Source: Pseudomonas helvetica (GTDB taxonomy: Bacteria; Pseudomonadota; Gammaproteobacteria; Pseudomonadales; Pseudomonadaceae). Taken from it: 64,000 bases of DNA. Below, piece by piece: positions 11,272-19,966 of the stretch. Position numbers and translations under genes: made by a program. Numbering within the stretch: the stretch's first letter is position 1; each line of letters opens with the position of its first letter. The stretch is from contig NZ_CP150917.1 of NCBI RefSeq assembly GCF_039908645.1, positions 1,088,501 through 1,152,500 on the forward strand. The letters run 5' to 3'. Under the pieces are notes generated by a model. It searched no databases, was not told the DNA's origin, and worked only from the letters and a program-made list of their open reading frames with translations.

Positions 11272-11374
11272 GCGGGGTACAGCTCCTTGGGTCAATAACA
11301 AGCGTTGTTATAGTTAATAATCCGGGTGTTTCTTATTGGGTAATAACGAAGGAATGCCTGACAAATACACAACG

Positions 11375-11403
11375 AAAAAAAGCCGCTGATAGCAGCGGCT
11401 TGA
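11375..11403 (-). terminator. Terminator of the small exported protein gene
   Basis: On the minus strand AAGCCGCTGCTATCAGCGGCTTTTTTT forms a hairpin with a T run, about 65 bases beyond the stop at 11466. Confidence 0.88.
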
Positions 11404-11465
11404 AGACAACTTCTCAAGGGAAAGAGCCCTGAGAAGTGTCGAGGGAAACTGAGTGGTGTTGCCGA

Positions 11466-11690
11466 TCAGCTGTCTTTTTCAACCTGTGGTTGAGCCTGGC
11501 TGGCCGATGTTTGCCGGGTTTGCTCAGACTTCTGTGCTTTTGCGGTCAGTTCAGCCTGGGCCTTGTCGAAGGCTGCGGCACGCGCAGCATTATGCGCGAC
11601 AAATGCCGGCGATTCTTCAGCCATGGCAAAGGGAGACAACAACAAGGACGACAAAACGAAAGCGCTGGCAATACCCATACTGTTGGACAT
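11466..11690 (-). CDS. Small exported protein of unknown function (74 aa)
   Basis: I chose the ATG at 11690, preceded by AGAAGG, because it opens a clean signal peptide (MSNSMGIASAFVLSSLLLSP, then FAMA|EE); the longer open frame upstream is a read-through of intergenic DNA. The mature part, about 50 residues, is rich in Ala, Gln, Lys and Glu (AHNAARAAAFDKAQAEL) and is probably helical. I recognise the type as a conserved Pseudomonas hypothetical, with no known function. A terminator follows. Confidence 0.75.
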   Translation of the reverse strand: MSNSMGIASAFVLSSLLLSPFAMAEESPAFVAHNAARAAAFDKAQAELTAKAQKSEQTRQTSASQAQPQVEKDS

Positions 11691-11811
11691 CTTGAAAACC
11701 TTCTTGCTTGGCAAGTGCTGTTTGGTGTGGCCAAGGTAAAGGTCTTGGGGGGTGGGAAAAAGAGCGGATTGCATAAAGGACTGTTGCATCAAGAGCAACA
11801 GTCGCACCGAC

Positions 11812-11945
11812 CTGTGGCGAGCGAGCTTGCTCGCGCTCGGCTGCGTAGCAGTCGTAATTCGGGGCAGGTGGTATATCTGATTAAACACGGTTGATTGTCT
11901 TGGGGCCGCTTCGCAGCCCAGCGCGAGCAAGCTCGCTCGCCACAG
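11812..11945. repeat. REP doublet (REPIN) with GCGAGC-GAGCTTGCTCGC head
   Basis: TGTGGCGAGCGAGCTTGCTCGC at the left is mirrored by GCGAGCAAGCTCGCTCGCCACA at the right, about 90 bases apart, each with a GGCTGCG or CGCAGCC segment. This inverted pair of REP sequences is the usual mobile REPIN arrangement in fluorescent pseudomonads. It lies between two gene ends. Confidence 0.88.
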
Positions 11946-11948
11946 GAA

Positions 11949-13313
11949 TCAAATCGGCAAATAGATCCCGAAGGTATTCACGCCGTTATCGCTGTGCACA
12001 AACACATTGCCGCCGTGCATCAGCGCGATCGCCTTGACGATGGCCAGCCCCAGTCCATGGTTGGCGCCGCTGTTGCTGCGCGAGGCGTCGACCCGGTAGA
12101 AGCGCTCGAACAAGCGCGGCAGGTGTTCGCTGGCGATGGGCTCACCAGGGTTGGCGACGCCGATACTGACCTGATGCTCCTGAACATCAATCTGCACCCG
12201 AATGACCTGGCCGGGAGCGGTGTGCTGCACGGCGTTGTTCAACAGGTTGATCAGCGCCCGACGCAGGTGGGCGATTTCAATCTGCACCTGGGCATCGCCG
12301 CTGACCTGAACCTTGACCTGCGCATCTTCGAGGATGAAATCCAGGTAGTCCAGAGTGGTGGCGACTTCATCCGCAAGCGAGGTGGTGGTCAGTTTGGTGG
12401 CCTTGCTGCCCTGGTCGGCGCTGGCCAGAAACAGCATGTCGTTGATGATCGAGCGCAGCCGTTCGAGTTCTTCGAGGTTCGATTGCAGCACTTCGAAGTA
12501 GTGCTCTGCCGAGCGCCCACGGGTCAGGGCAACCTGGGTCTGACCGATCAGGTTGGTCAGCGGCGAGCGCAGTTCGTGGGCGACATCGGCGTTGAACGAT
12601 TCAAGTCGCGTGTAGGCTTGCTCGACCCGCTCCAGCGTCGAGTTGAACGAGCTGACGAACTGATTGAGTTCTGGCGGCAGCGGCGACAGTTGCAGCCGTG
12701 AGGACAGCAACGGCGGTGCCAGTCGTTGCGCTTCCTGCGACAACTTGATCAACGGTTTGAGGCCGATTCGCGCCACCCAGTAACCCAGCGCCGAAGCCAG
12801 CAGCACACCGATGATTGCCAGGCTGATCAAGGCGATCAGCAAGTGATGCTGGGTCTCATAGAAGGTTTGCGTGTCGATGCCGATCATGAAGCGCAGCGGT
12901 GGACGCTGGTCCTTGGCCGGAAACTGGCTGACCAGCACTTTCATCGGATAGGGCTGCCCCGGCAGTTGTACGTCGCGCTTGCCGGTTGGCCCTTGCGCCA
13001 AGGCACGGATCTGCGGGGTGATGTTGCCGTACTCGTAGTTGGCATCGCCGCTGATGATCCAGAAGCTGATGCGCTTGTCCTCTTCGCTAAGCAGGTTGAG
13101 TTTGTTGTTGATCTTCACCCAGTGCTCTGGCGTACCAAAGCGCCCGACCGTGGATTCGAGCACGCTGTAACGCGCATCCAGTTCGGCTGCCGGCAACAGC
13201 GCCAAACCCTTTTCGACCTGTTGATACAGCGCCCAGCCGATCAACAGAAACACCAGCGCCGCCACCAATGTGAACATGCCGCTCAGGCGCAGGGCGATAC
13301 TGTTACTGCGCAC
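11949..13313 (-). CDS. Sensor histidine kinase, heavy-metal type (CusS/CopS/IrlS-like)
   Basis: A 454-residue inner-membrane kinase partnered with the regulator whose 3' end it overlaps by 11 bases. Order: membrane segment about 10-30, a periplasmic sensing domain of roughly 125 residues, a second membrane segment (LLIALISLAIIGVLLASALGYW), HAMP, the H-box VAHELRSPLTNLIGQTQ with the phospho-acceptor His, N-box LINLLNNAVQHT and G-box HGLGLAIVKAIALMHGG. I chose the GTG at 13313, with GGAGAG upstream; the longer frame runs antisense to the sense of the regulator. The signal is uncertain: the family usually senses copper, silver, zinc or similar ions. Confidence 0.92.
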   Translation of the reverse strand: MRSNSIALRLSGMFTLVAALVFLLIGWALYQQVEKGLALLPAAELDARYSVLESTVGRFGTPEHWVKINNKLNLLSEEDKRISFWIISGDANYEYGNITPQIRALAQGPTGKRDVQLPGQPYPMKVLVSQFPAKDQRPPLRFMIGIDTQTFYETQHHLLIALISLAIIGVLLASALGYWVARIGLKPLIKLSQEAQRLAPPLLSSRLQLSPLPPELNQFVSSFNSTLERVEQAYTRLESFNADVAHELRSPLTNLIGQTQVALTRGRSAEHYFEVLQSNLEELERLRSIINDMLFLASADQGSKATKLTTTSLADEVATTLDYLDFILEDAQVKVQVSGDAQVQIEIAHLRRALINLLNNAVQHTAPGQVIRVQIDVQEHQVSIGVANPGEPIASEHLPRLFERFYRVDASRSNSGANHGLGLAIVKAIALMHGGNVFVHSDNGVNTFGIYLPI

Positions 13314-13980
13314 TGCGGCTCTCCAGCACATAGCCCATGCCGCGAATGGTGTGCAGCAGTTTCTCTTCGAACGGCCCGTCGATCTTCGCCCGCAGACGCT
13401 TGATCGCAACTTCGACGACGTTGGCGTCGCTGTCGAAATTGATGTCCCAGACCATCTCGGCAATCGCGGTTTTCGAGAGAATTTCACCCTGACGCCGGGC
13501 CAGCACGCTGAGCAGCGAGAACTCCTTGGCGGTCAGGTCCAGCCGCGTACCGGCACGGGTGGCCTTGCGGCTGATCAAGTCGACCCACAGGTCGGCGATG
13601 GTCACTTGCACCGGTTCATGGCCACCGCTGCGGCGGGTCAAGGCTTGCAGGCGGGCGACCAGTTCGAGGAACGAGAAAGGTTTGCCCAGGTAATCGTCGG
13701 CACCGTCGCGCAGGCCTTTGATCCGGTCTTCGACACGCTCGCGGGCGGTCAGCATGATCACCGGGGTCTGTTTGCGGGCACGCAGGGCGCGCAGCACGCC
13801 GTAGCCGTCGAGACCCGGCAGCATCACGTCGAGGATGATCACCGCGTAATCGTTTTCGAGCGCCAGGTGCAAACCTTCGACGCCGTCCGGGGCGCGGTCC
13901 ACGGTGTAACCCTGTTCGGTCAAGCCGCGGTACAGATAGTCCGCGGTTTTCTCTTCGTCTTCGATAATCAGAACGCGCAT
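13303..13980 (-). CDS. Response regulator, OmpR/CusR-CopR type
   Basis: A 225-residue DNA-binding regulator. The receiver domain shows EDEEKTADYL, the phospho-accepting Asp in ILDVMLPGLDGYGVL, the conserved Thr/Ala in MLTAR and the KPFSFLELVARLQALTRR switch. The C-terminal winged helix ends with VVEVAIKRLRAKID and HTIRGMGYVLE, as in CusR, CopR and IrlR. It begins 8 bases after the RND transporter stop and overlaps the kinase gene, so pump and sensor are one transcription unit. It probably binds the palindrome at 18333-18348 ahead of the operon. Confidence 0.93.
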   Translation of the reverse strand: MRVLIIEDEEKTADYLYRGLTEQGYTVDRAPDGVEGLHLALENDYAVIILDVMLPGLDGYGVLRALRARKQTPVIMLTARERVEDRIKGLRDGADDYLGKPFSFLELVARLQALTRRSGGHEPVQVTIADLWVDLISRKATRAGTRLDLTAKEFSLLSVLARRQGEILSKTAIAEMVWDINFDSDANVVEVAIKRLRAKIDGPFEEKLLHTIRGMGYVLESRSAQ

Positions 13981-13988
13981 GACCCGCC

Positions 13989-16900
13989 TCAGTGTGTGGT
14001 CGCCAGCGCAGGCGCTGGTGTGGAGCGATGGAACACCCGCTCAAGCCATAAGTATATGACTGGCGTGGTAAACAGCGTCAGCGCCTGGCTGACCAGCAAA
14101 CCGCCGACCACCGCGATCCCCAGCGGTTGACGCAGTTCGGCGCCGGTGCCGTAACCGAGCATCAGCGGCAGCGCGCCGAGCAGGGCGGCGAGGGTGGTCA
14201 TCATGATCGGCCGGAACCGCGTGAGGCATGCCTCGAAAATTGCTTCTTGCGGGGACAGCCCGCGATTGCGCTGGGCGTCGAGGGCGAAGTCGATCATCAG
14301 GATGCCGTTCTTCTTGACGATACCGATCAGCAGCACCAGGCCGATCAACGCCATGATCGAGAAGTCCTGGCCGAGGATCCACAGCAGTATCAAGGCGCCG
14401 AGGCCAGCGGAAGGCAAGGTCGAGATGATCGTCAGCGGGTGCACGAAACTTTCATAGAGCACGCCAAGAATGATGTATACCGCCACCAGCGCCGCCAGAA
14501 TCAGCCACGGCTGGCTGGCCAGCGAACTCTGGAATGCCTGGGCCGCGCCCTGAAAGTTGCCGTTGACCGAGGCCGGCATACCGATGTCGTTCTTCGCCTG
14601 ATTGAGCAAAATCACCGCATCACCCAAGGCCACGCCGGGCGCCAGGTTGAACGACAGGTTGGCGGCCGGGAACATGCCGTCGTGGGCGATGGACAACGGG
14701 CCGATGGTTGGCGCATCGAAACGGGCCAGCGCCGACAACGGCACCATCTCGCCACTCAGCGGCGAACGCAGGTAGAAATAGGCGAGGCTTTCAGCCTTGC
14801 CGCGCTGGCGGGTGTCGAGTTCGAGGATAACGTTGTACTGGTTTATTTCGGTCTGGAACTCGTTGACCTGCCGTTGGCCGAAGGCGTCATAAAGCGCCTC
14901 GTCGACATCGCTGGCGGTCAGCCCGAAACGCGCCGCAGCGGCACGGTCGATGTGGATGTGGGTGATGCTGCCGCCCAGTTGCAGGTCGTTGGAAATGTCG
15001 CGGAACGCCGGGATGCTGCGCAGTTTTTCGGTCAGGCGCTGGGTCCAGAGGTTCAGTGTCGGACCGTCGTTGCTCTTGAGCACGTATTGATACTGGGCGC
15101 GGCTGGGGCCGGAGCTGAGGTTGATGTCTTGCCCGGCGCGCAGGTACAGCACAATGCCCGGGACCTTCAGCAGTTGCGGACGAATCCGGTCGATGAAGGC
15201 GCTGGCGGACACATCGCGGTCGCCGCGTTTTTTCAAGGAGATCCAGAAGCGCCCGTTGGCGATGGTCTGGTTGCTGCCGGAAACACCCACCGAATGCGAA
15301 AAGGTCTGCACTGCCGGGTCGGCGGCGAGGATGTCGGCCAGGGCCTGGTGCTTTTTCACCATCTCCGGAAACGACACGTCGGCGGCGGCTTCGGTAGTGC
15401 CGAGGATAAAACCGGTGTCCTGTATCGGGAAGAAACCTTTGGGGATAAACACGTAGCCGGCAACCGCCATGCACAGCGTCAGGCTGAAGATCCCCAGCAT
15501 CAGTTTCTGATGCGCCAGGGCGCGGCGCAGTGCGCGTTCATACAGCGCCAGCAGGCGCTCTCCGAAACCGGGTTTGGCATGGGCGTCGTGTACCGGCGCG
15601 CGCATGAACAGGGCGGCCATGGTCGGTGCCAGGGTCAACGACACCACCACCGAAATCATGATGGTCGAGGTGGCGGTCAAGGCGAACTCCTTGAACAACC
15701 GGCCGACCACGCCGCCCATGAACAGCAGCGGAATAAACGCCGCCACCAGCGAGAAGCTGATCGAGACCACGGTAAAGCCGATCTCTCCAGCGCCCTTGAT
15801 CGCGGCCTCGCGCATGCCGTCGCCGGCCTCCAGGTGGCGGTGGATGTTCTCCACCACCACAATCGCATCGTCGACCACAAACCCCACGGAAATGACGATC
15901 GCCACCAGCGTCAGGTTGTTCAGGCTGAAGCCCATGATGTACATCAGCGCGATACTGGCGATCAGCGAGACCCCGAGTACGCTGGAAACGATCAGCGTCG
16001 CCGACCACTGGCGCAGGAACAGCGCCATCACCGCGACCACCAGCAGGACCGCGATCAGCAGGGTGACTTCCACTTCGTGCAGTGAAGCGCGGATGGTCTG
16101 GGTCCGGTCGATCAGCACGTTGACCTGTATCGACGCCGGAAGCATCGCTTGCAGGCCCGGCAACGCGGCTTGAATCCGGTCCACGGTGTCGACGATGTTC
16201 GCGCCCGGTTGCCGCAGGATCACCAGGTTGACCCCCGGCCGATCGCCAGACCAGGCCTGGACATAGGCGTCTTCCGAGCCACTGACCACGGTGGCGATGT
16301 CCCGGAGCTGGACCGGTGCACCGTTCTTGTAGGAGACGATGAGCTGACCGTACTCGTCGGGATGGAACAGCTGATCGTTGGTCGATAGCGTGGAAATGCT
16401 CGACTCACCGTACAGCGCACCTTTGGCCAGGTTGAGACTGGTTTTCTGAATGGCCAGGCGCACATCGGCCAGGGTCAGGCCGATGGCGGCGAGTTTGTCG
16501 GCCGAGGCCTGGACCCGGATCGCCGGGCGTTGCTGGCCGGTGATGTAGATCTGGCCGACGCCGTCGATCTGGCTCAATTGCCGCGCCAGCAGGGTTTCGG
16601 CGTAGTCGCTGAGTTCGGTGCCGGGCATTTGCGTCGAGCTGACGCTGAGGATCAGCACCGGGCTGTCGGACGGGTTGACCTTGCGCCAGGTCGGCAGCGT
16701 CGGCATGTCCTTGGGCAGCTTGCCGGCGGCGGTGTTGATCGCGGCCTGAACTTCCTGCGCGGCGGTGTCGATGCTTTTGTTGAGGGTGAATTGCAGGGTC
16801 AGGTTGGTCGAACCCAAGGCGCTGCTGGAGGTCATTTGGGTCATGCCGGGGATGGCGCTGAATTGCACCTCCAACGGTGTCGCCACCGACGAAGCCATGG

Positions 16901-17084
16901 TGTCGGGGCTGGCGCCGGGCAACTGCGCGGCGACCTGAATGGTCGGGAACTCGGCTTCCGGCAAAGGGGCGACGGGCAGGCGCGGGAAGGCGATCAAGCC
17001 CAGCAGCACCAGGGCGAAGGTCAGCAGTGCCGTGGCGACCGGATGGTCGATGCACCAGGCCGAAATACCGCCATGGACTTTCAT
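13989..17084 (-). CDS. RND efflux transporter, HAE1/MdtC-like
   Basis: A 1031-residue inner-membrane proton/drug antiporter, the pump of a tripartite efflux system. Family signs: N-terminal membrane helix (DHPVATALLTFALVLLGLIAF), two large periplasmic porter domains, proton-relay Asp pair in SVGFVVDDAIVVVENIHRHL, FIPLLFMGGVVGRLFKEFA, and GLVLLIGIVKKNGILMIDFA. It resembles MdtB/MdtC and MuxB/MuxC (HAE1 class) rather than the heavy-metal HME class, although its two-component neighbours are of metal type. It overlaps the adaptor gene by 4 bases. No outer-membrane factor gene is adjacent. Confidence 0.95.
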   Translation of the reverse strand: MKVHGGISAWCIDHPVATALLTFALVLLGLIAFPRLPVAPLPEAEFPTIQVAAQLPGASPDTMASSVATPLEVQFSAIPGMTQMTSSSALGSTNLTLQFTLNKSIDTAAQEVQAAINTAAGKLPKDMPTLPTWRKVNPSDSPVLILSVSSTQMPGTELSDYAETLLARQLSQIDGVGQIYITGQQRPAIRVQASADKLAAIGLTLADVRLAIQKTSLNLAKGALYGESSISTLSTNDQLFHPDEYGQLIVSYKNGAPVQLRDIATVVSGSEDAYVQAWSGDRPGVNLVILRQPGANIVDTVDRIQAALPGLQAMLPASIQVNVLIDRTQTIRASLHEVEVTLLIAVLLVVAVMALFLRQWSATLIVSSVLGVSLIASIALMYIMGFSLNNLTLVAIVISVGFVVDDAIVVVENIHRHLEAGDGMREAAIKGAGEIGFTVVSISFSLVAAFIPLLFMGGVVGRLFKEFALTATSTIMISVVVSLTLAPTMAALFMRAPVHDAHAKPGFGERLLALYERALRRALAHQKLMLGIFSLTLCMAVAGYVFIPKGFFPIQDTGFILGTTEAAADVSFPEMVKKHQALADILAADPAVQTFSHSVGVSGSNQTIANGRFWISLKKRGDRDVSASAFIDRIRPQLLKVPGIVLYLRAGQDINLSSGPSRAQYQYVLKSNDGPTLNLWTQRLTEKLRSIPAFRDISNDLQLGGSITHIHIDRAAAARFGLTASDVDEALYDAFGQRQVNEFQTEINQYNVILELDTRQRGKAESLAYFYLRSPLSGEMVPLSALARFDAPTIGPLSIAHDGMFPAANLSFNLAPGVALGDAVILLNQAKNDIGMPASVNGNFQGAAQAFQSSLASQPWLILAALVAVYIILGVLYESFVHPLTIISTLPSAGLGALILLWILGQDFSIMALIGLVLLIGIVKKNGILMIDFALDAQRNRGLSPQEAIFEACLTRFRPIMMTTLAALLGALPLMLGYGTGAELRQPLGIAVVGGLLVSQALTLFTTPVIYLWLERVFHRSTPAPALATTH

Positions 17085-18256
17085 GGCTGTTGCTCCGCCG
17101 CAGTGCTTTGCGTGAGCGCTGGCGGCTCGCCGAGAATCTGCACGCTGGCCCCTGGCTTGAGCCGCGACTGACCATCGCTGACCAGCACATCACCGGCCTT
17201 TACTCCTGTGATGATGTTCAGCCCGCTGTCCTGATAGACCATTTGCACCGGAACCGATTCGACCTTGTCGCCGTTGACCCGGTAAACGAAATGCTGATCC
17301 AGCCCGCGCTGGACCACCGACGGCGGCACCACCAGCGCATGCTGGTCGACGGCGGTCTGGATCTTCACGGTCACCAGTTGCCCGGGCCAGAGTTTTTGCC
17401 CGGCGTTGCTGAATTCGGCCTTGGCGCGAATGGTCCCGGTGTTGGCATTGATCTGGTTGTCGATGAGCGTCAGATGGCCTTCGCCGAGCAAGTCGCCGGT
17501 CTGGCCATTGGTGTCGGCGCCGAGGTAGGCATTCACGTCAGCCGGCGGGGTTGCGCTGATCAACCGTTGCAGCGTCGGCAGCATTTGCTGTGGCAGGGAG
17601 AACTCGACGGCAATCGGGTCGATCTGGGTGACCGAGAACAATCCCTGGGTATCGCTCATGCGCAGGAAGTTGCCTTCATCCACGGTGCGAATACCGACGC
17701 GGCCCGTCACCGGCGAGCGAATCTGTGTGTAGGAGAGTTGTACCTGCGCCGCATCGATGGCCGCCTGATTGCCCTGCGCCGTGGCTTTCAACTGATTGAC
17801 CAGGGCTTGTTGCTGGTCGTAAGTCTGCTTGGAAACCCCGTCATCGACACTCAGCAATTTGTAGCGTTTGAGGTTGACCTCGGCGACCTGCAACTGCGCC
17901 TGGTTTTCGCCCAATTGCGCACGGGCCTGATCGAGGCTGGCGCGGATCGAGCGATCGTCGATAGTTGCCAGCAGGTCACCGGCCTTCACCAACTGACCTT
18001 CCTTGACCAGTAGTCGGGTGAGGATGCCATCGATCTGCGGACGAATAACCACGCTGTGCAACGACAGCACCGAGCCAATCGCGCTGACGTAGCGCGGCAC
18101 GTCGCGTTCGACGACGCTGACCACCCGCACCGGAATCGCGGTGGGGGTCGAGAGTTTGCTCGTTGCCGGTTTGAGCGCAACGCCAATGGCCACGGCAGTG
18201 ACCGTCACCAGCAACGCGGCGATCAGCAGTTTTTTTCCTGGAATGGGCATGAGCAT
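17081..18256 (-). CDS. RND efflux periplasmic adaptor, MdtA-like (HlyD family)
   Basis: Membrane-fusion protein bridging the RND pump to an outer-membrane channel. About 391 residues: an N-terminal membrane anchor (KKLLIAALLVTVTAVAIGVAL), the lipoyl-like half motif SVVIRPQIDGILTRLLVKEG, a coiled-coil hairpin (QARAQLGENQAQLQVAEVNL), the second lipoyl half SYTQIRSPVTGRVGIR, and beta-barrel domains with LWPGQLVTVKIQT. The start is not certain: ATG codons at 18256 and 18250 and a TTG at 18271 are in frame and none has a strong ribosome site. It is first in the operon with the transporter, regulator and kinase genes. Confidence 0.92.
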   Translation of the reverse strand: MLMPIPGKKLLIAALLVTVTAVAIGVALKPATSKLSTPTAIPVRVVSVVERDVPRYVSAIGSVLSLHSVVIRPQIDGILTRLLVKEGQLVKAGDLLATIDDRSIRASLDQARAQLGENQAQLQVAEVNLKRYKLLSVDDGVSKQTYDQQQALVNQLKATAQGNQAAIDAAQVQLSYTQIRSPVTGRVGIRTVDEGNFLRMSDTQGLFSVTQIDPIAVEFSLPQQMLPTLQRLISATPPADVNAYLGADTNGQTGDLLGEGHLTLIDNQINANTGTIRAKAEFSNAGQKLWPGQLVTVKIQTAVDQHALVVPPSVVQRGLDQHFVYRVNGDKVESVPVQMVYQDSGLNIITGVKAGDVLVSDGQSRLKPGASVQILGEPPALTQSTAAEQQP

Positions 18257-18332
18257 CGAACGCCGGGGCAAAAAGACGGGAAATAATGGCCTAGTTATAG
18301 TCCTTCGTTGCGGTCAGCAGGGTGACGGCTAA

Positions 18333-18348
18333 CTGACAGGGCTGTCAG
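18333..18348. promoter_or_regulatory. Palindromic operator candidate of CusR/CopR type
   Basis: CTGACAG-GG-CTGTCAG is a perfect 7-base inverted repeat. Its core TGACA-n4-TGTCA matches the half-site sequence and spacing of the E. coli CusR box. It lies about 77 bases upstream of the adaptor start, where a site for the operon's own response regulator would be expected. Confidence 0.6.
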
Positions 18349-18461
18349 CAAAGGTGACCATTCATGCGTCGGGAGGTTAAAGATCACGGGCGCGCAGGTA
18401 TACTGCCGGCCTTTCGCGGCCCACCCATCGGGCCCGACTCACTGTAACACCCGGAGCATTC

Positions 18462-18707
18462 ATGACTTCCCCGATACAAGCGCCTGCTGCTGACGAACAG
18501 GCTGACCTGCCAGACAGCGTCGACTCCAGCGCCGACAGCGAAACCAAAGCGGCGATTCCGGCCTTCAAGTTCCCGTTCAAACCGGGCGAGTTGGCCTCCG
18601 CCAAAAACGCCAGCCAGCCGTGGTACAAGAACGGCGCCAAGAATGGCCACACCAAGGTCCCGGGCGCAGCGCCTCCTGGCACCCGTCGCTCGATGGGCAA
18701 GCGCTGA
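18462..18707 (+). CDS. Small conserved hypothetical protein (81 aa)
   Basis: The ATG follows CCGGAGCATTC, a usable ribosome site, and a TATACT -10-like hexamer lies about 60 bases upstream at 18396-18401. The product is acidic and disordered in its first 30 residues, then carries FKFPFKPGELASAKNASQPW and a Gly/Lys/Pro-rich basic end. I take it as a real Pseudomonas gene because composition and start are convincing; overlapping minus-strand frames are shadows. Function is unknown; the split acidic/basic layout suggests a nucleic-acid or ribosome-associated role, which is only a guess. Confidence 0.7.
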   Translation: MTSPIQAPAADEQADLPDSVDSSADSETKAAIPAFKFPFKPGELASAKNASQPWYKNGAKNGHTKVPGAAPPGTRRSMGKR

Positions 18708-18730
18708 GTGGTCCCTCTCGGTTATAAATC

Positions 18731-19480
18731 TCAGGCCGCGCGCAACGAGATAAACGCATAGTTCAGCGGTTCTGCCGTGACCACGTTCGCGCCAGCGGCC
18801 TGCACTTGCTCAGCAATGTCGTTGCCCGACACATGGAACAGCCATTCACCGGCCGAACCCGGCAACGGCGCTGCCTGAACCTGATCAATCGCCGAGGCAA
18901 ACGCCGCCATGTCCGGCAGGTAGGCGGTAAACCCGTCACCCTTGAGCGCCGTGGTGCGAATCCCCAGAAGTTCGCAAATCGCTTCCTTGGCCTGGACATC
19001 GTCGCGGTCTGCCTGACGCGAGCGCTGGATCAGGTCGGCCAATGCCTGATCAACCAACTGACCGCCGACAATCAACGCAGGACCTTGCTCCCACGATTCG
19101 GGCGGGCAGTCCTTGGCGGTTGGCGTCAGGGGAATGTGCGGATTGATTTCCATCGGATAGATGCGGCACACCAGCGGCCGGCGATCGTAGATGCGGCAGA
19201 GGTTGTCTTCGTCAAGATTCCGGCAGCGACCGGCGTTGTATGCAGCGAAGGTAATCGCTACGTGGGCCTGGGTCGCACCGCTGGGCACCACCACGGAACG
19301 GCGTTCGGCGTGCTCGCGTTGCAAGGCCGGAAGGCCCAGGCCATTGCCGAGAAAACCTTCCACCAGCACGATCACGGTACCGCCGTCAGCCGCCCACATT
19401 CGGGTCTCGGCGAGGGTCAGGGGCACATGGTGGTCGGTGCAGCACTTGCCGCAACCTACGCAGGAAAACGTCGTATTCAT
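18731..19480 (-). CDS. YkgJ-family cysteine-cluster protein
   Basis: A 249-residue cytoplasmic protein whose N-terminus has the cysteine cluster CVGCGKCCTDH, followed by CRNLDEDNLCRIYDRRPLVC, which together form the putative zinc/iron-binding CxxCxxCC-type motif of the YkgJ family. The C-terminal 100 residues are less conserved. I chose the ATG at 19480, directly before the cluster motif. It converges with the 81-aa gene and shows no operon partner. The biochemical role of the family is not established. Confidence 0.85.
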   Translation of the reverse strand: MNTTFSCVGCGKCCTDHHVPLTLAETRMWAADGGTVIVLVEGFLGNGLGLPALQREHAERRSVVVPSGATQAHVAITFAAYNAGRCRNLDEDNLCRIYDRRPLVCRIYPMEINPHIPLTPTAKDCPPESWEQGPALIVGGQLVDQALADLIQRSRQADRDDVQAKEAICELLGIRTTALKGDGFTAYLPDMAAFASAIDQVQAAPLPGSAGEWLFHVSGNDIAEQVQAAGANVVTAEPLNYAFISLRAA

Positions 19481-19563
19481 TAGGCGACCGGTCACATTCC
19501 AGAGGCGTCAGCGATGGCGGAAAACCACCGCGCGGGAGGGGGCCAAAGCAAGTTGTGCGCCAG

Positions 19564-19875
19564 TCATGGACGTACAGAATCCCATTCGGTGATATACGCG
19601 GTTTTACTCTTTTTGTTGTAGAGGCACAGTTCAGTGCCTTGTTGGCCTTTCATATGTTTTTGCGGGTACTGGCCTTGCAGCAACAGTGCGGTATAGCCGA
19701 CGCGATCATCGAACTGCGCAGCATTGCCAACGGGTTTGGCGTGACTCAATTGGCTGGCTTTGGTGCAACTGGCGAGAACGGCTTTGTCATGGGCGGCCCA
19801 TGCATCCGGGCTAGAAGCGAAGGCTTGGCTGGTGATTGCGGTCAGGCTGATGAATATCAGACTTGAGGCTTTCAT
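19564..19875 (-). CDS. Small exported protein of unknown function (103 aa)
   Basis: I chose the ATG at 19875, preceded by AAGGATG, because it opens a signal peptide (MKASSLIFISLTAITSQAFA then SSPDAW). The longer open frame upstream runs antisense through the GNAT gene region and is not coding. The mature part, about 83 residues, contains two cysteines (ASCTK and ELCLYNKK) that could form a disulfide and ends in AYITEWDSVRP. No known domain is recognised. Confidence 0.75.
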   Translation of the reverse strand: MKASSLIFISLTAITSQAFASSPDAWAAHDKAVLASCTKASQLSHAKPVGNAAQFDDRVGYTALLLQGQYPQKHMKGQQGTELCLYNKKSKTAYITEWDSVRP

Positions 19876-19966
19876 GGTTCGGGCATCCTTGGGTGAATTT
19901 TGGCCAAGGATTGAGTATGCCTGAAGGATTGAGGAGGGTTGTGCGGGGAGCTTCGCGATAGCGGTA

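Noticed and set aside
14127..16085. A 652-codon plus-strand frame inside the RND transporter gene.
   Set aside because: Antisense shadow of a clear transporter, rich in Gln, Arg and His as expected for such shadows.
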